From the NCBI RefSeq assembly GCF_009617755.1, contig NZ_BGZH01000001.1:2294001-2358000 (forward strand): a DNA stretch of 64,000 nucleotides, read 5' to 3'. This document shows, piece by piece, positions 23,098 to 33,500 of this stretch; the stretch's first letter is position 1; every line of letters begins with the position of its first letter. Below the pieces are notes generated by a model. That model saw only the letters and a list, made by a program, of their open reading frames with translations. It made no database searches and was not told the origin of the DNA. Made by a program: the position numbers and the translations under genes. The stretch is from Marinobacter salsuginis (lineage in GTDB: Bacteria > Pseudomonadota > Gammaproteobacteria > Pseudomonadales > Oleiphilaceae).

Positions 23098-25239
23098 TTA
23101 TCCGCCTTGGCGCCCCTCGCCCCGGGCCACAACGGGATTGAGCAAGTCACCGCTCTTGCCGGACTCTGCCTGTGCCCGCCAGTGACGGGTCCAGTCCAGC
23201 ACTTCACCGGAAGGCATGGGGCGGGCAATGCCGTAACCCTGAACGAAATTGCAGCCCATCCGGCGCAGTGCCCGGGCATGCTCCATGGTTTCCACGCCCT
23301 CGGCCAGAACCGGGTGGGCGAACCGCTGGGCGAGGAAGATCACGCTCTCCACAATGGCGTGGTCGCTGGCATCCTCAAGCATATTCCGAACAAAGCTCTG
23401 GTCGATCTTGATGATGTCCACCGGCAGGGTGCGCAAATAGGTCAGCGATGAGAAGCCGGTGCCAAAATCGTCCAGCGCCACCTGAAGGCCAAGGCTCTGG
23501 CAATGCGCCAGAACATTGCTGGCCCGTTGGGTATCCTCCAGGGCGGTTGATTCCAGAACCTCTAGGGTGATCTGGCCGGGTGCTATCTCGGGATGGCTTT
23601 GCAGATAACTCTCAAGATAGTCGGCAAAGGAGCGGTCCATCAGGTGTGGAGCGCTGATGTTGATGCTGACCGCCAGATCCTCGCCAGCCTCTTTCCAGGT
23701 GTTCATCTGGTGAATCGCTTCTTTCAGTACCCACTGTCCCAGTGGTACTTCCAGATGACTGTTCTCGACAATCGGCAGAAACTCGCCCGGTGAGACAAGC
23801 CCTTTCTGGGGATGATTCCAGCGGATCAGCGCCTCGAAACCGAACAGCTGGCAATCGGTCACGCGGATCTGGGGCTGGAAAAACAGTTCGAACTCCTCGT
23901 TTTCCAGAGCACGTGTGAGTTCCATCAACTGGTTGCGTCGGTTCCGGCGGTGCTCATCCAGACCGGGATCGAAAAAGTGATACTGGTTGCGGCCTTTTTC
24001 CTTGGCGGAATACATGGCCTGGTCGGCGTGACGAATAAGGCCTTCCGCCTCTGATCCGTCTTCCGGGTAGCGGGTGATGCCAAGACTGGCGGTGAGGGTG
24101 ACGTTTTGATCGCCCACGGCGACGGGGTCGCCTACAGTGGCCAGGATCCGCTGGTACACCGCATCGTGGTTGTCGTCGCCCTGCAGCAGGAGGACGAATT
24201 CGTCGCCACCGATGCGAGCCACGGTGTCGCCGCTCCTCAGAGCACGGGTCAGTCGCTCGGCGAGGGTTCTGAGGGCCTGGTCGCCCGCCAGATGGCCCCA
24301 TTTGTCATTGATAGCCTTGAAGCCATCCAGGTCCAGATAGCACACGGACACGGTACGATGTTGCCGGTCGGCGTGATTACGGGCCGTGCGCAGGCGCTCT
24401 TCCAGCAACTGGCGGTTGGGCAGGCCGGTCAGGTCGTCGTAGTTGGCTGCCCGGTCCAGCTCACGCGCATGGTTCTTGAGCGCCGTGATATCAGAGAACG
24501 CTGCCACGTGGTAATACTGCCCCGGTTCCTCCAGATGGACACGGCTGATGGAAAGCAGTTCAACATACTCTTCACCGTTTTTCCGCCGGTTCCAGATTTC
24601 GCCCCGCCAGTGGTCGGTTTTCTCGATGGTGCGCCACATGGAGCGGTAGTACTCACCGGAGTGGCGGCCAGAGCTGAGGATCGCCGGGTTCAGTCCCAGA
24701 ACTTCCTGCCGGCTGTAGCCGGTGATCCGTGAAAACGCGGGATTCACATCCAGGATCCGATTGGACTGGTCGGTGATCAGGATGGCTTCGTGGCTGCGAT
24801 CGAACACGCTGGCCGCGATGCGCAGGCCCCGTTCGCCGTGCTTCCGGTCCGAGATATTGTTCTGAATGGCGATAAAGCCGGGTGCGACGCCCTGTTCGTT
24901 ACCGATTGGAACGCAATAGATATGCACCCAGTAAGGCTCGCCGGCCCGGGTGTAATGGAGGATGTCTTCCTCAATGACCTCGGCCTTGTGCAGCTTCTGG
25001 TTGATGCGTTTGATGGTGTCAGGGTCTGTGTCCGGCCCGTACAGCACTTCCTTTGGCAGACGTCCGCGCACCTCCTCAAGCTGATACCCCGTGTGCTCCT
25101 CAAAACTTGGGTTTACCCATTCAATGCGACCGGCATCATCCAGCATCACCAGAAAATTGGGTGTGACCGACGCAATCATTGCCAGGCGATTGGGGTCGAT
25201 GTCTGCGGGCGGTGCAATCGTGGTGGGGGATCTGGGCAT
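23098..25239 (-). CDS. PAS-PAS-GGDEF-EAL c-di-GMP turnover protein
   Basis: 713 residues, predicted soluble: two PAS domains (about 20-135 and 140-255), GGDEF (about 265-430), EAL (about 445-690). The GGDEF site is ARIGGDEF with I-site RSGD five residues upstream. The EAL site is FEALIRWNHP with NISAPHL, LDDFGTG, IIKIDQSFV and AEGVETMEHA all kept, so both synthesis and hydrolysis may be active. The first PAS may bind a redox or aromatic ligand. It lies 162 bp downstream of regA on the same strand but with a separate promoter space. The overall type is common in environmental gammaproteobacteria. Confidence 0.86.
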   Translation of the reverse strand: MPRSPTTIAPPADIDPNRLAMIASVTPNFLVMLDDAGRIEWVNPSFEEHTGYQLEEVRGRLPKEVLYGPDTDPDTIKRINQKLHKAEVIEEDILHYTRAGEPYWVHIYCVPIGNEQGVAPGFIAIQNNISDRKHGERGLRIAASVFDRSHEAILITDQSNRILDVNPAFSRITGYSRQEVLGLNPAILSSGRHSGEYYRSMWRTIEKTDHWRGEIWNRRKNGEEYVELLSISRVHLEEPGQYYHVAAFSDITALKNHARELDRAANYDDLTGLPNRQLLEERLRTARNHADRQHRTVSVCYLDLDGFKAINDKWGHLAGDQALRTLAERLTRALRSGDTVARIGGDEFVLLLQGDDNHDAVYQRILATVGDPVAVGDQNVTLTASLGITRYPEDGSEAEGLIRHADQAMYSAKEKGRNQYHFFDPGLDEHRRNRRNQLMELTRALENEEFELFFQPQIRVTDCQLFGFEALIRWNHPQKGLVSPGEFLPIVENSHLEVPLGQWVLKEAIHQMNTWKEAGEDLAVSINISAPHLMDRSFADYLESYLQSHPEIAPGQITLEVLESTALEDTQRASNVLAHCQSLGLQVALDDFGTGFSSLTYLRTLPVDIIKIDQSFVRNMLEDASDHAIVESVIFLAQRFAHPVLAEGVETMEHARALRRMGCNFVQGYGIARPMPSGEVLDWTRHWRAQAESGKSGDLLNPVVARGEGRQGG

Positions 25240-25401
25240 GAGAGTCAGTAATGTGTGCTCCGGTGTGTCAATTTACGAACTCCCCTCCCTGTGAGACCTG
25301 TCGTAAGTGTCAGGGCATGCTACCGGAATAGACCTGAAAAGCCATGGGTAAATGGTCTGGATGAGTTGATAGATGTCAGTTTTGCGCCAATTACCTATGG
25401 G

Positions 25402-25932
25402 TCAGCGCCAGCGCGAGTGTTTCTGGAGTTTGCGTTGCAGGGTGCGGCGGTGCATGTTCAGAGCCCGGGCCGTGGCAGAGACGTTGCCCTCGTTCTCGTT
25501 GAGAACCCGCTGGATATGCTCCCACTCCATTTCCTCGACTGAAGGCGGCTCCGCCCGGAGATCGGGTGGTGCATCGATCGGCTCGAATCCGGCCAGCAAC
25601 TGGTTGACCGTTACAGGTTTGCACAGATAGTTCACCGCGCCCCGGCGCATGGCCTCGACCGCCGTGGCGATACTGCCGTAACCGGTGAGCACCAGTATTT
25701 CGAGATCCGGATGCAGGTCCAGCAATTCCGGTAGCAGTTGCAGTCCGCTCTCACCGGCCAGGTTCAGATCCAGAACGCAGCGGTGAAACGTTCCGTTCAG
25801 CAGAGCGTTTTTTGCCTCCTGGTGCCCGTGGGCAAGCTGGGCCTCAATACCCTGGCGGGCAAGTGAACGCTGAAGCACTTGCAAAAAAGCGTCGTCGTCA
25901 TCAATCAGTAGCCAAGCCTGTTGTTTGCTCAC
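25402..25932 (-). CDS. regA: RegA/PrrA/ActR-type redox response regulator
   Basis: Global redox-response regulator of 176 residues: receiver with Asp11-14 cluster and phospho-acceptor Asp55 (CVLDLNLAGESG), then a Fis-like helix-turn-helix (EGNVSATARALNMHRRTLQRKLQKH), whose MHRRTLQRKL is the RegA/PrrA hallmark. I chose GTG 25932: its GTGA overlaps the regB stop and GGGGAG lies 7 bp upstream. The longer start at 25947 overlaps more of regB. With RegB it would sense respiratory redox state and control energy-metabolism genes. Confidence 0.87.
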   Translation of the reverse strand: MSKQQAWLLIDDDDAFLQVLQRSLARQGIEAQLAHGHQEAKNALLNGTFHRCVLDLNLAGESGLQLLPELLDLHPDLEILVLTGYGSIATAVEAMRRGAVNYLCKPVTVNQLLAGFEPIDAPPDLRAEPPSVEEMEWEHIQRVLNENEGNVSATARALNMHRRTLQRKLQKHSRWR

Positions 25933-27209
25933 GCCTGTTCTCCCCATGGGCTGTTGGTCGCTGACGCTATTGGCAGCTCAATGATGACGGTGGTGCCTTC
26001 GGCGCTGCCGCGGGCTTTCAGGTTACCGCCAAGACGCTGGATGGTAGCGTTGGAGAGGAAAAGGCCAACTCCCAGCCCGTTCTCTGAACTGACCACCCTC
26101 TCCCCGAGCGTACCTTCCGGGGTGGATTCCAGACCGTCGCCGTGGTCCTCGACAACCAGTTCCATCAGGCCGTCGGCACTTTCCCGGGCGGACACGGCGA
26201 CCCAGGACGGGCTGGCTGTCACCGCGTTGGCCAACACATTGAGCACGGCCTGATCGAGGGTGGCGTCCACGGCAACCGGGGAGTCCGGTACCGGCTGTCG
26301 CCATTGAATGGGGGCACCCGGCCAGAGGAGAGTGGCTGATTCCCGAAGGCGTGCGACCCAGTCCCGGGCGGCCAGGGTTTCCAGTTGCGCGGTCTTGGCC
26401 TCAACGGCAGCCCTCGACAATTGTTGCAGGTGGGCACTGCAAAGACCCAGTTGACTCTCCATCAGCGCAAGATCGTCTGCCATTGGCGCACCCCCCGGAA
26501 CGGCGGATTTCATTTCGTCCACCAACAACGTCATGGTGTTCAGCGGTGTGCCCAGGCGATGGGCGACGGCCGCGGCGGAAAGCCCCAGGGCGATGATCTG
26601 CTCATCCCGAAGCCGTGTCTCGCGTATCTGCGCAAGCTGGGCCTGTTGCTGGCGCAAACGTCGGGCGAGAGCGCCGACAACCAGTAGCAGGATGGCGGCG
26701 GTTGTGGCGAAGGTGACCCACATGCCTACCAGGTGCAACTGGGCGAGGTTGGCGCTGTGATGTTCATGGGTCACCGGCGTATGCCAGATCACCAGTGAGG
26801 TATAGACCGCCACCCCGGCAACGGTGACGGCAATACTCTGGCCCATTGGCACCAGCACAATGGCAACGGCGATGGGCAACAACAGCAGGGAGACCAGAGG
26901 ATTGGTGTAGCCGCCCGTCAGGTAAAGCCAAGCTCCGATCATCAGCAGATCGACGATGAGCACCAGGCTGACGACCCGGGTCGAGCGGGGCGGGCGTCGG
27001 GTAAACCAGAGCCAGGCCAGGGTTGCCAGAACGCCGTATGCCATTAGCAGGATAACCGCTTCGGCACGATGGGCCAGCGTGACCATGGTTTCTGCCACGG
27101 CGATCGAAATCAGCTGCAGCGCAACAATAGTCAAACGCATGCCCAGCAGATAGCGGGCAGTTTGTTGAAATCCGGTCTGTGAGTGGGTCAGCCATTCCAT
27201 ACCGGGCAT
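25929..27209 (-). CDS. regB: RegB/PrrB-type redox sensor kinase
   Basis: Inner-membrane histidine kinase, 426 residues and six predicted N-terminal helices. The quinone-binding heptad GGxxNPx is present (GGYTNPL at 99-105), and the H-box is AVAHRLGTPLNTM with His217. Cys257 in QLGLCSAHLQQLS aligns with the redox-active Cys of Rhodobacter RegB, so both known redox inputs appear kept. G-box NGLGVGLFLSN. The start is weak: no clear ribosome site precedes ATG 27209; ATG 27200 is an alternative. It overlaps regA by 4 bp. Lies divergent from the copper receptor gene, 129 bp away. Confidence 0.86.
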   Translation of the reverse strand: MPGMEWLTHSQTGFQQTARYLLGMRLTIVALQLISIAVAETMVTLAHRAEAVILLMAYGVLATLAWLWFTRRPPRSTRVVSLVLIVDLLMIGAWLYLTGGYTNPLVSLLLLPIAVAIVLVPMGQSIAVTVAGVAVYTSLVIWHTPVTHEHHSANLAQLHLVGMWVTFATTAAILLLVVGALARRLRQQQAQLAQIRETRLRDEQIIALGLSAAAVAHRLGTPLNTMTLLVDEMKSAVPGGAPMADDLALMESQLGLCSAHLQQLSRAAVEAKTAQLETLAARDWVARLRESATLLWPGAPIQWRQPVPDSPVAVDATLDQAVLNVLANAVTASPSWVAVSARESADGLMELVVEDHGDGLESTPEGTLGERVVSSENGLGVGLFLSNATIQRLGGNLKARGSAEGTTVIIELPIASATNSPWGEQA

Positions 27210-27338
27210 TCTAGCCGCTTTTTACGCCGGGATACGCGGTAATACCTCCGAGGGGATGCGGCATTTGGTCTCAGGCGCAAGCGCCGGCTGACCTTTATGA
27301 TTGGCGCCAACTATCTGAGCTGGTCAGGACAAGGTTGT

Positions 27339-29348
27339 ATGGCGACGGTAATTGGAGCGCGTTTTATCGGATTGTGTGCTGCGGGATTGGTTTCACTGCC
27401 CGCCGGGGTGATGGCCCAGGAGATTTCACCCGAGCTACCCGTGATCCGGGTGACCGAAGGGCAAAGCAATGAAGAAGCGTCGAGCCAGTTGGCTCCAGAA
27501 CCGGTCGAACGTTTGTCTGCCAATCCCTCAGTGTCTCTTTCCCGAATGGGTGGACGCGGGCTGGAGCCGGTTATCCGGGGCCAGAGTCAGGAGCGGGTGG
27601 ATGTGCTTCTGGACGGCGTTCGCGTTGAAGGCGCCTGCCCGAATCGCATGGACCCGCCCACCAGTCGTCTGAGTTCGGCGCTGGCGCCCTTGCTGGAAGT
27701 GCGCACCAGTAACCAGACCCTGCGCTGGGGCCCTATTTCCGGCGGCCAGGTGGTTGCGACCACGGTCGCGCCCGTGTTTGACGGTTCAGGCGCGACGGGT
27801 CATCTCACCGTGGGTGGCACAGACAACGGCAATGGCAAGCTGGTCAATGGCAGTGTCGCAGTGGGTAGCGACAGTGCCTGGCTTCGCCTCGCAGGGGGAT
27901 ACGACGAGGCGGACGATTACGAGGACGGCGACGGCAACGAGGTCCGCAGCGCCTACAAGAACTCCGAGGCTCGCCTGGATGCGGCGTGGAAGGCGGATAA
28001 TGGTTTCTTCATCAAGGGTCTGGTGAGCCGGCAGGAAGAGCGGGATGTCAAATACGCCGGCTCCGGCATGGATGCGCCGAAAACCGATACCGACATCATG
28101 CGCCTGGAGCTTGGTTCTCCGGTGGCGAACGGCAACTGGAACCTGCTGGCCTGGCAGGCGGATGTCGACCACATCATGGATAACTTCAGTCTCCGTGAAT
28201 CCATGATGAAAATGCTGACGGATTCCGAGACCGAAACCCGGGGCTTGCGCCTGACCCTGGATCAGAGCCCGGATGCCCGAACAGACTGGGCCATTGGCGC
28301 CGATATTGAGACCAATAACTGGTACGCCGAACGGTTCGGCGGAGCCAATCTTGATGTGCTCACCTCCGTACTCTGGCCCGACGTGGATCGAGACCGCTTC
28401 GGCCTCTTTGCCGAGCGCTTCTACCGGGTAACTCCCGAATTGAAGCTTGGCGGTGGCGTGCGGTACGACCGCGTGGAAATGTCTGCAGCGGCAGCCGATG
28501 ATGTGTTCGGCAGTGGCATGATGGCCATGTCCGCGGCCGACGCCTACGAGTCGATCTACGGCACCACGAACACCGATGTTGCCGATGATAATTTCAGCGG
28601 TTTTGTCAGCAGCGATTGGCGATTCTCTTCGGTCCAGTCGATGGTGGTTACGGCCAGCCACAGCGTCCGCAGCCCGGGCGTGACGGAGCGTTACATTGCC
28701 AGCTGGAACAACATGGACCCGTCCAGGCGCTGGGTGGGCAACCCTGCACTGGACCCTGAGACCCACCGCAAGCTGGAACTCGCGATGCCCGGCCGGAGTA
28801 ACGGCTGGAACTGGCGCCCGGCCGTGTGGGTGGATCAGGTGAATGATTTTGTCCTGCGTACTCGTAATGCTGACCAGGTCAGCGTCTACCGCAATATTGA
28901 TGCGCGCCTGATGGGCGTTGAAGCACAGCTTGGGTGGAGCAATGGCACCTGGAACACCAACAGCAGCCTGGCATCGGTTCGGGGTGAAAATCGCGACGAT
29001 AACCAACCGCTGCCGCAGATTCCGCCGGTGCAGTTTGTTCAGACCCTCGGCTGGCAGCGCATGGGCCATGCCCTTGAACTGGAGTGGGTGCTGGCCCGCC
29101 GCCAGGATCGCGTGGATCTGGAATCCGGTCAGGATCCCGGCACGTCACCGGGTTATGGCGTGCTGAACCTGTCCGGCAGTCACCCTCTTGCAGACTATCT
29201 GAGTGTCACCTGGGCCGTGGATAACCTGTTCGACAATACCTGGGCACCTCACGTCAGTCGGGCCAACACTGATCCATTTAATCCCGAAGCCGTAAGAGTA
29301 AATGAGCCTGGCCGGACCCTGCGTGCCGCACTGACAGCCAGGTGGTAA
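27339..29348 (+). CDS. oprC: TonB-dependent copper receptor (OprC/NosA family)
   Basis: Outer-membrane receptor of 669 residues with signal peptide (1-26, ending GVMA) and no long TonB-box linker. The plug includes GRGLEPVIRGQ and VDVLLDGVRVEGACPNRMDPP; the barrel ends ...GRTLRAALTARW. The OprC copper site (CxxxM plus HxM) is conserved: Cys100-x3-Met104 and His278-x-Met280. It also has the Met-rich MMKM/MMAMS segments. OprC imports copper and is named NosA in denitrifiers, where it feeds N2O reductase. The ATG at 27339 begins the signal peptide and has AAGG upstream. It has a strong terminator after it and divergent regBA before it. Confidence 0.9.
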   Translation: MATVIGARFIGLCAAGLVSLPAGVMAQEISPELPVIRVTEGQSNEEASSQLAPEPVERLSANPSVSLSRMGGRGLEPVIRGQSQERVDVLLDGVRVEGACPNRMDPPTSRLSSALAPLLEVRTSNQTLRWGPISGGQVVATTVAPVFDGSGATGHLTVGGTDNGNGKLVNGSVAVGSDSAWLRLAGGYDEADDYEDGDGNEVRSAYKNSEARLDAAWKADNGFFIKGLVSRQEERDVKYAGSGMDAPKTDTDIMRLELGSPVANGNWNLLAWQADVDHIMDNFSLRESMMKMLTDSETETRGLRLTLDQSPDARTDWAIGADIETNNWYAERFGGANLDVLTSVLWPDVDRDRFGLFAERFYRVTPELKLGGGVRYDRVEMSAAAADDVFGSGMMAMSAADAYESIYGTTNTDVADDNFSGFVSSDWRFSSVQSMVVTASHSVRSPGVTERYIASWNNMDPSRRWVGNPALDPETHRKLELAMPGRSNGWNWRPAVWVDQVNDFVLRTRNADQVSVYRNIDARLMGVEAQLGWSNGTWNTNSSLASVRGENRDDNQPLPQIPPVQFVQTLGWQRMGHALELEWVLARRQDRVDLESGQDPGTSPGYGVLNLSGSHPLADYLSVTWAVDNLFDNTWAPHVSRANTDPFNPEAVRVNEPGRTLRAALTARW

Positions 29349-29398
29349 GACCTTGTATGGCGGTTACCCGTTTCTCATAGCTGGCGGGTGACATTGAT

Positions 29399-29437
29399 GC
29401 CCCGGGTGGATCCAACTCCTCCACCCGGGGCTTTTTT
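29399..29437 (+). terminator. Strong intrinsic terminator after oprC
   Basis: Perfect 12 bp stem GCCCCGGGTGGA (29399-29410) and its complement (29420-29431), 9-nt loop, then TTTTTT. About 50 bp downstream of the oprC stop, so it closes the copper receptor transcript before the RND operon. Confidence 0.92.
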
Positions 29438-29476
29438 GTTCCTGCTCAATGTAAGCCCTGCCTCAGCCTGTTAAAC

Positions 29477-29494
29477 TTCTTTTTAATTAAAGAA
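29477..29494 (+). promoter_or_regulatory. Palindromic operator candidate before RND efflux operon
   Basis: TTCTTT-TTAATT-AAAGAA: perfect 6 bp arms around 6 bp, 29 bp before the first gene ATG. TATAAC nearby may serve as -10 (29502-29507). The dyad would suit a TetR/MarR-type repressor, but none is encoded next to it. Confidence 0.4.
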
Positions 29495-29523
29495 TATGCT
29501 TATAACCAAAACAAGGTGGCTGT

Positions 29524-30576
29524 ATGCATCCGGCGGGACGCTTTTTCAATGTGATTGTGTTGGCGCTCATGCCTGCGTGGGCAACGGCTCAACCGGATTA
29601 CGAGGTTGTGGAACGAGTCACTCTCCGTGAAACGATCCATCTCGATGGCGTCATTGAGGCCGTACAGCAAAGTACCGTCTCTGCCCAGACCAGTGGCACT
29701 GTCCAGAGCCTTCCCTTCGATGTGGATGATTCCGTGACCGCCGGTGAGCTGATTGTCCAGCTGGAGGACAGTGAGCAGCGATCCCGTTTGCGCCAGGCAC
29801 AAGCCGGGCTGGAAGAGGCCGAGGCAGCACTGGTGGACGCACGCCAGCGGTTTAACCGGATTGAGGCAGTCCACGAACGGGGGCTGGTATCCCGGCAGGA
29901 GTTCGATCAGGCCCGCAACAACCTGGCCGCTGCCCGGGCCCGGGTAGAGCGCGCCAGTGCCGCCGTTTCCGAGGCGCAGGAGCAGCTTTCCTATACCCGT
30001 GTGGTGGCGCCCTATGGCGGCATCCTGACCGAACGCCACGTTGAGGTTGGCGAAGCGGTCAATCCCGGCCAGCCGCTGCTCAGTGGCTTGTCTCTGGAAC
30101 AGCTTCGGGTTGTCGTCGATCTGCCCCAGAAATACGCCGAACTGGCGCGTACGGAGCGTCAGGCCCAGGTTACCCTGGCCGACGGCCGGGTGCTGGAAAC
30201 CGGTGAAATGACTTTCTATCCCTATGCGAATCCGCAAACCCATACTTTCCGCCTGCGCATGCGCCTGAGTGAGCCCAACGGTTCCCTGTTTCCCGGCATG
30301 CTGGTGAAAGTCAGCGTGCCGGTTGCCACCCGGGAGGCCCTGTGGGTTCCGTTCAGCAGCCTGATTCAACGCAGTGAACTCAGGGCGGTATTTGTGCTCG
30401 ATGATCAGGATCAGCCCAGGCTGAGGCAGGTTCGCACCGGGGCGCGAGACAATGGCCGGCTGGAGATTCTTGCGGGCCTGAGCGAGGGCGAGCGGGTAGT
30501 CACAAACCCGTCTGTACTGGTGGGCAGCGAGCGCCTGAATCCGCTTGAAAGAACGGGCGAGGAGTCGAACCCGTGA
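29524..30576 (+). CDS. RND efflux periplasmic adaptor (membrane fusion protein)
   Basis: Periplasmic adaptor linking the inner-membrane RND pump to an outer-membrane channel. It has 350 residues with signal peptide (1-22, ending WATA), a lipoyl-like domain (SAQTSGTVQSLPFDVDD...), a coiled coil of about residues 75-150 (RQAQAGLEEAEAALVDARQ, ARVERASAAVSEAQEQLS), and beta-barrel and membrane-proximal domains. No lipobox Cys is present, so it is anchored by the complex only. It overlaps the RND gene as GTGA (30573). No TolC-like partner is encoded in the window. Confidence 0.87.
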   Translation: MHPAGRFFNVIVLALMPAWATAQPDYEVVERVTLRETIHLDGVIEAVQQSTVSAQTSGTVQSLPFDVDDSVTAGELIVQLEDSEQRSRLRQAQAGLEEAEAALVDARQRFNRIEAVHERGLVSRQEFDQARNNLAAARARVERASAAVSEAQEQLSYTRVVAPYGGILTERHVEVGEAVNPGQPLLSGLSLEQLRVVVDLPQKYAELARTERQAQVTLADGRVLETGEMTFYPYANPQTHTFRLRMRLSEPNGSLFPGMLVKVSVPVATREALWVPFSSLIQRSELRAVFVLDDQDQPRLRQVRTGARDNGRLEILAGLSEGERVVTNPSVLVGSERLNPLERTGEESNP

Positions 30577-33500
30577 GCCGTGATCTGCCGCCCGTTGGTC
30601 CATCCGGTGCCATCGCCCGGGTTTTCCAGAACAACCATCTGACACCGCTGCTGGCCATTCTGGCAATTATTCTGGGCATCCTGGCCGTGGTGGTTACGCC
30701 CAAAGAAGAAGAGCCCCAGATTGACGTCACCATGGCCGATATCATGGTGGCCTTTCCCGGCGCCAGTACCCGGGAGGTGGAAAGCGCGATTGCCACGCCC
30801 GCCGAACAGGTGATGAGTGAGATCAAAGGCGTCGAACACGTCTATTCGTTATCCCGCCAGGGCCAGGCGGTGATCACGGTGCAGTTCGAGGTGGGTATTC
30901 CACGGCAGGAAGCCCTGGTGCGGCTGTACAACCAGGTGTACTCCAACCAGGACTGGCTGCCGCCAAACCTGGGCGCGACCCAGCCGGTGATCAAGCCCAA
31001 GGGCATCGATGATGTGCCGGTGATGACCCTGACCCTCTACGATCCGGTCAACGGCCATACGGGTGAGGAACTGACCCGCCTGGCGCACATGCTGGAAGTC
31101 GCCCTGAAACGGGTTCCCGGTACCCGGGATGTCTATACCACCGGTGGCATTCCGGATCGCGTGGATATCCGGTTCGATCCGGCGTTGCTGGCGGGGTTCA
31201 ATCTCACCATCGACGATATCCGTAACGCCCTGGCGGCGGCCAACACCAGCAGCCAGGAGGCCCGGATTACCCGGGACAACCTGTCGATACCTGTCCAGGC
31301 CGGAACGCTTCTGGAAACCGTGGAGGATGTCCGGCGCCTGGTGGTGGGTATGTACAACGGCGCAGCGGTGTACCTGGAAGATGTGGCGGATGTCAGCCGC
31401 GGTGGCACCGTGGTGGACCAGAGCGTGATGGCCGGATTCGGGCCGGCCCACGAGGCCGGCCGGCCCGGTGAGGTTTACCCGGCGGTGACCCTGGCCATCG
31501 CCAAGAAACCGGGCGAGAACGCCATCAACGTTACCACGGCCATTGAAGAGCGTCTGGCGCAGCTGCGCAACCGGGCCCTGCCGGAATCCGTGGAGGTTCT
31601 GGTAACCCGGGACTATGGTGTGACCGCTTCCCAGAAAGCCCGCAAACTGATAACCGATCTGATCTCCGCCACCCTCTGCGTTGTGTTGCTGGTGCTGGCG
31701 GCCATGGGCTGGCGCCAGGCGCTGATTGTCGGCATTGCGGTGCTGATCACCCTGCTTCTGACCCTGGTGTTCTCCTGGGCCTGGGGTTTCACCCTGAACC
31801 GCGTCTCCCTGTTTGCGCTGATCTTCTCCATCGGCATTCTGGTGGACGACGGCATCGTGATCACCGAGAACATCAACCGGCGGATCCAAAACACCCGGCG
31901 GGCGGTGAAGGACATTATTCCCGTTGCCGTGGACGAGGTGGGCACCCCCACCATTATGGCCAGCCTCACTATCATGGCGGCGCTGATTCCGATGGCCTTT
32001 GTCAGTGGCCTGATGGGCCCTTACATGAGCCCGATTCCGATCAACGCCTCGGCCGGTATGGTGCTGTCCCAGATTGTTGCCTTTGTGGTGGCGCCCTGGC
32101 TGGCCTTCCGGTTGCTCAAGCACAAGAAGGGTGAGCAGGCGGCGGAAGCCGAGGAGGCTTCTAGCTCTGCCGATGGTGTCAGTCCAGTATCCCTGCGAAT
32201 TTTCCGGACAGTGCTCGGGCCGTTCCTGGGTGATCATCCCTGGCGACGCCGTTTGCTGGCGCTGGGTGTGGTGGGCCTGACCCTGGCCTCCACCTCGCTG
32301 CCGGTGTTCCAGGCGGTGATCCTGAAGATGCTGCCGTTCGACAACAAGTCCGAGTTGCAGGTGGTGGTGGATATGCCCGAGCGCACGCCCATGGAGCAGA
32401 CCCAGCGGGTGTTGATGGAAATGGGCAGCTATCTGGAAACGGTGGATGAGGTGGCCAACTGGCAGACCTACGCCGGCACCGCGTCGCCGATCAATTTCAA
32501 CGGTCTGGTCAGGCAATACTACCTGCGTGGCGACCCTTACCACGGCGATATCCAGGTCAATCTTATTCATGAGGAGCGCCGGGAACGTCAGTCCCACGCC
32601 ATTGCCCAGTCCCTGCGGGGGCCGCTGACCGAAATCGGTAAGCAGTACGGCGCCAGCGTCAAGATTGTCGAGGTGCCGCCCGGTCCGCCGGTGTTGTCAC
32701 CGGTGGTGGCGGAGATCTACGCGGTGGATGAAACCCGCCGGGCGGAACTGGCCCGCCAGGTGGCCGAGGGCATGAGCGAGGTGGATGGCCTGGTGGATAT
32801 CGATACCACGCTAGAAGCGCCCACACGACAATGGGAAGTGGTTGTGGATCGGGCCCGCGCGGCAAGGCTTGGCGTGTCCCAGGCCCAGGTGGTCGGTGCC
32901 CTCCAGACGGCCCTGGGCGGTACCAGTGTCAGCTTCCTGCACGATGACCATGCCAAGTACCCTGTTCCAATTCGTGTGATTCTGAGCGAAGGTGACAAGG
33001 CCCAGCCCTCGGTATTGTTATCCCTGAACGTGCGAAGTCGTGATGGCAACCTCGTCCCGCTGGCGAGTATTGCCGACGTTCGCGAGGCCGACTGGATGGG
33101 CGCGATTTACCACAAGGATTTGCTGCCGGTGACCTACGTGACGGCGGATATGGCAGGAGAGGTCGATTCGCCGCTGTACGGCATGTTTGCCATGGTGGAG
33201 CGCCTGAACCAGCAGGAGGGAGCGCCAGAGCAGTATTTCATCGATCAGCCCCCGTTGCCGGAAAAAGGCACTCTGAAATGGGACGGTGAATGGCAGATTA
33301 CTTACGAGACCTTCCGGGATATGGGCGCCGCCTACAGCGTGGGCGTGTTCATGATCTTCGTGTTGCTGGTGGCCCAGTTCCGCTCCTATATTCTGCCGCT
33401 GGTGATCATGGCGCCCATTCCCCTGACGATGATCGGCATCATGCCCGGCCATGCCCTTCTGGGGCGGGAATTTACCGCCACCAGCATGATCGGCATGATT

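Noticed and set aside
27786..29069. 427-codon open frame on the minus strand
   Set aside because: Antisense to oprC; composition and lack of motifs mark it as a shadow.
30849..32597. 582-codon open frame on the minus strand
   Set aside because: Antisense shadow of the first RND permease, rich in His and Gln and without motifs.
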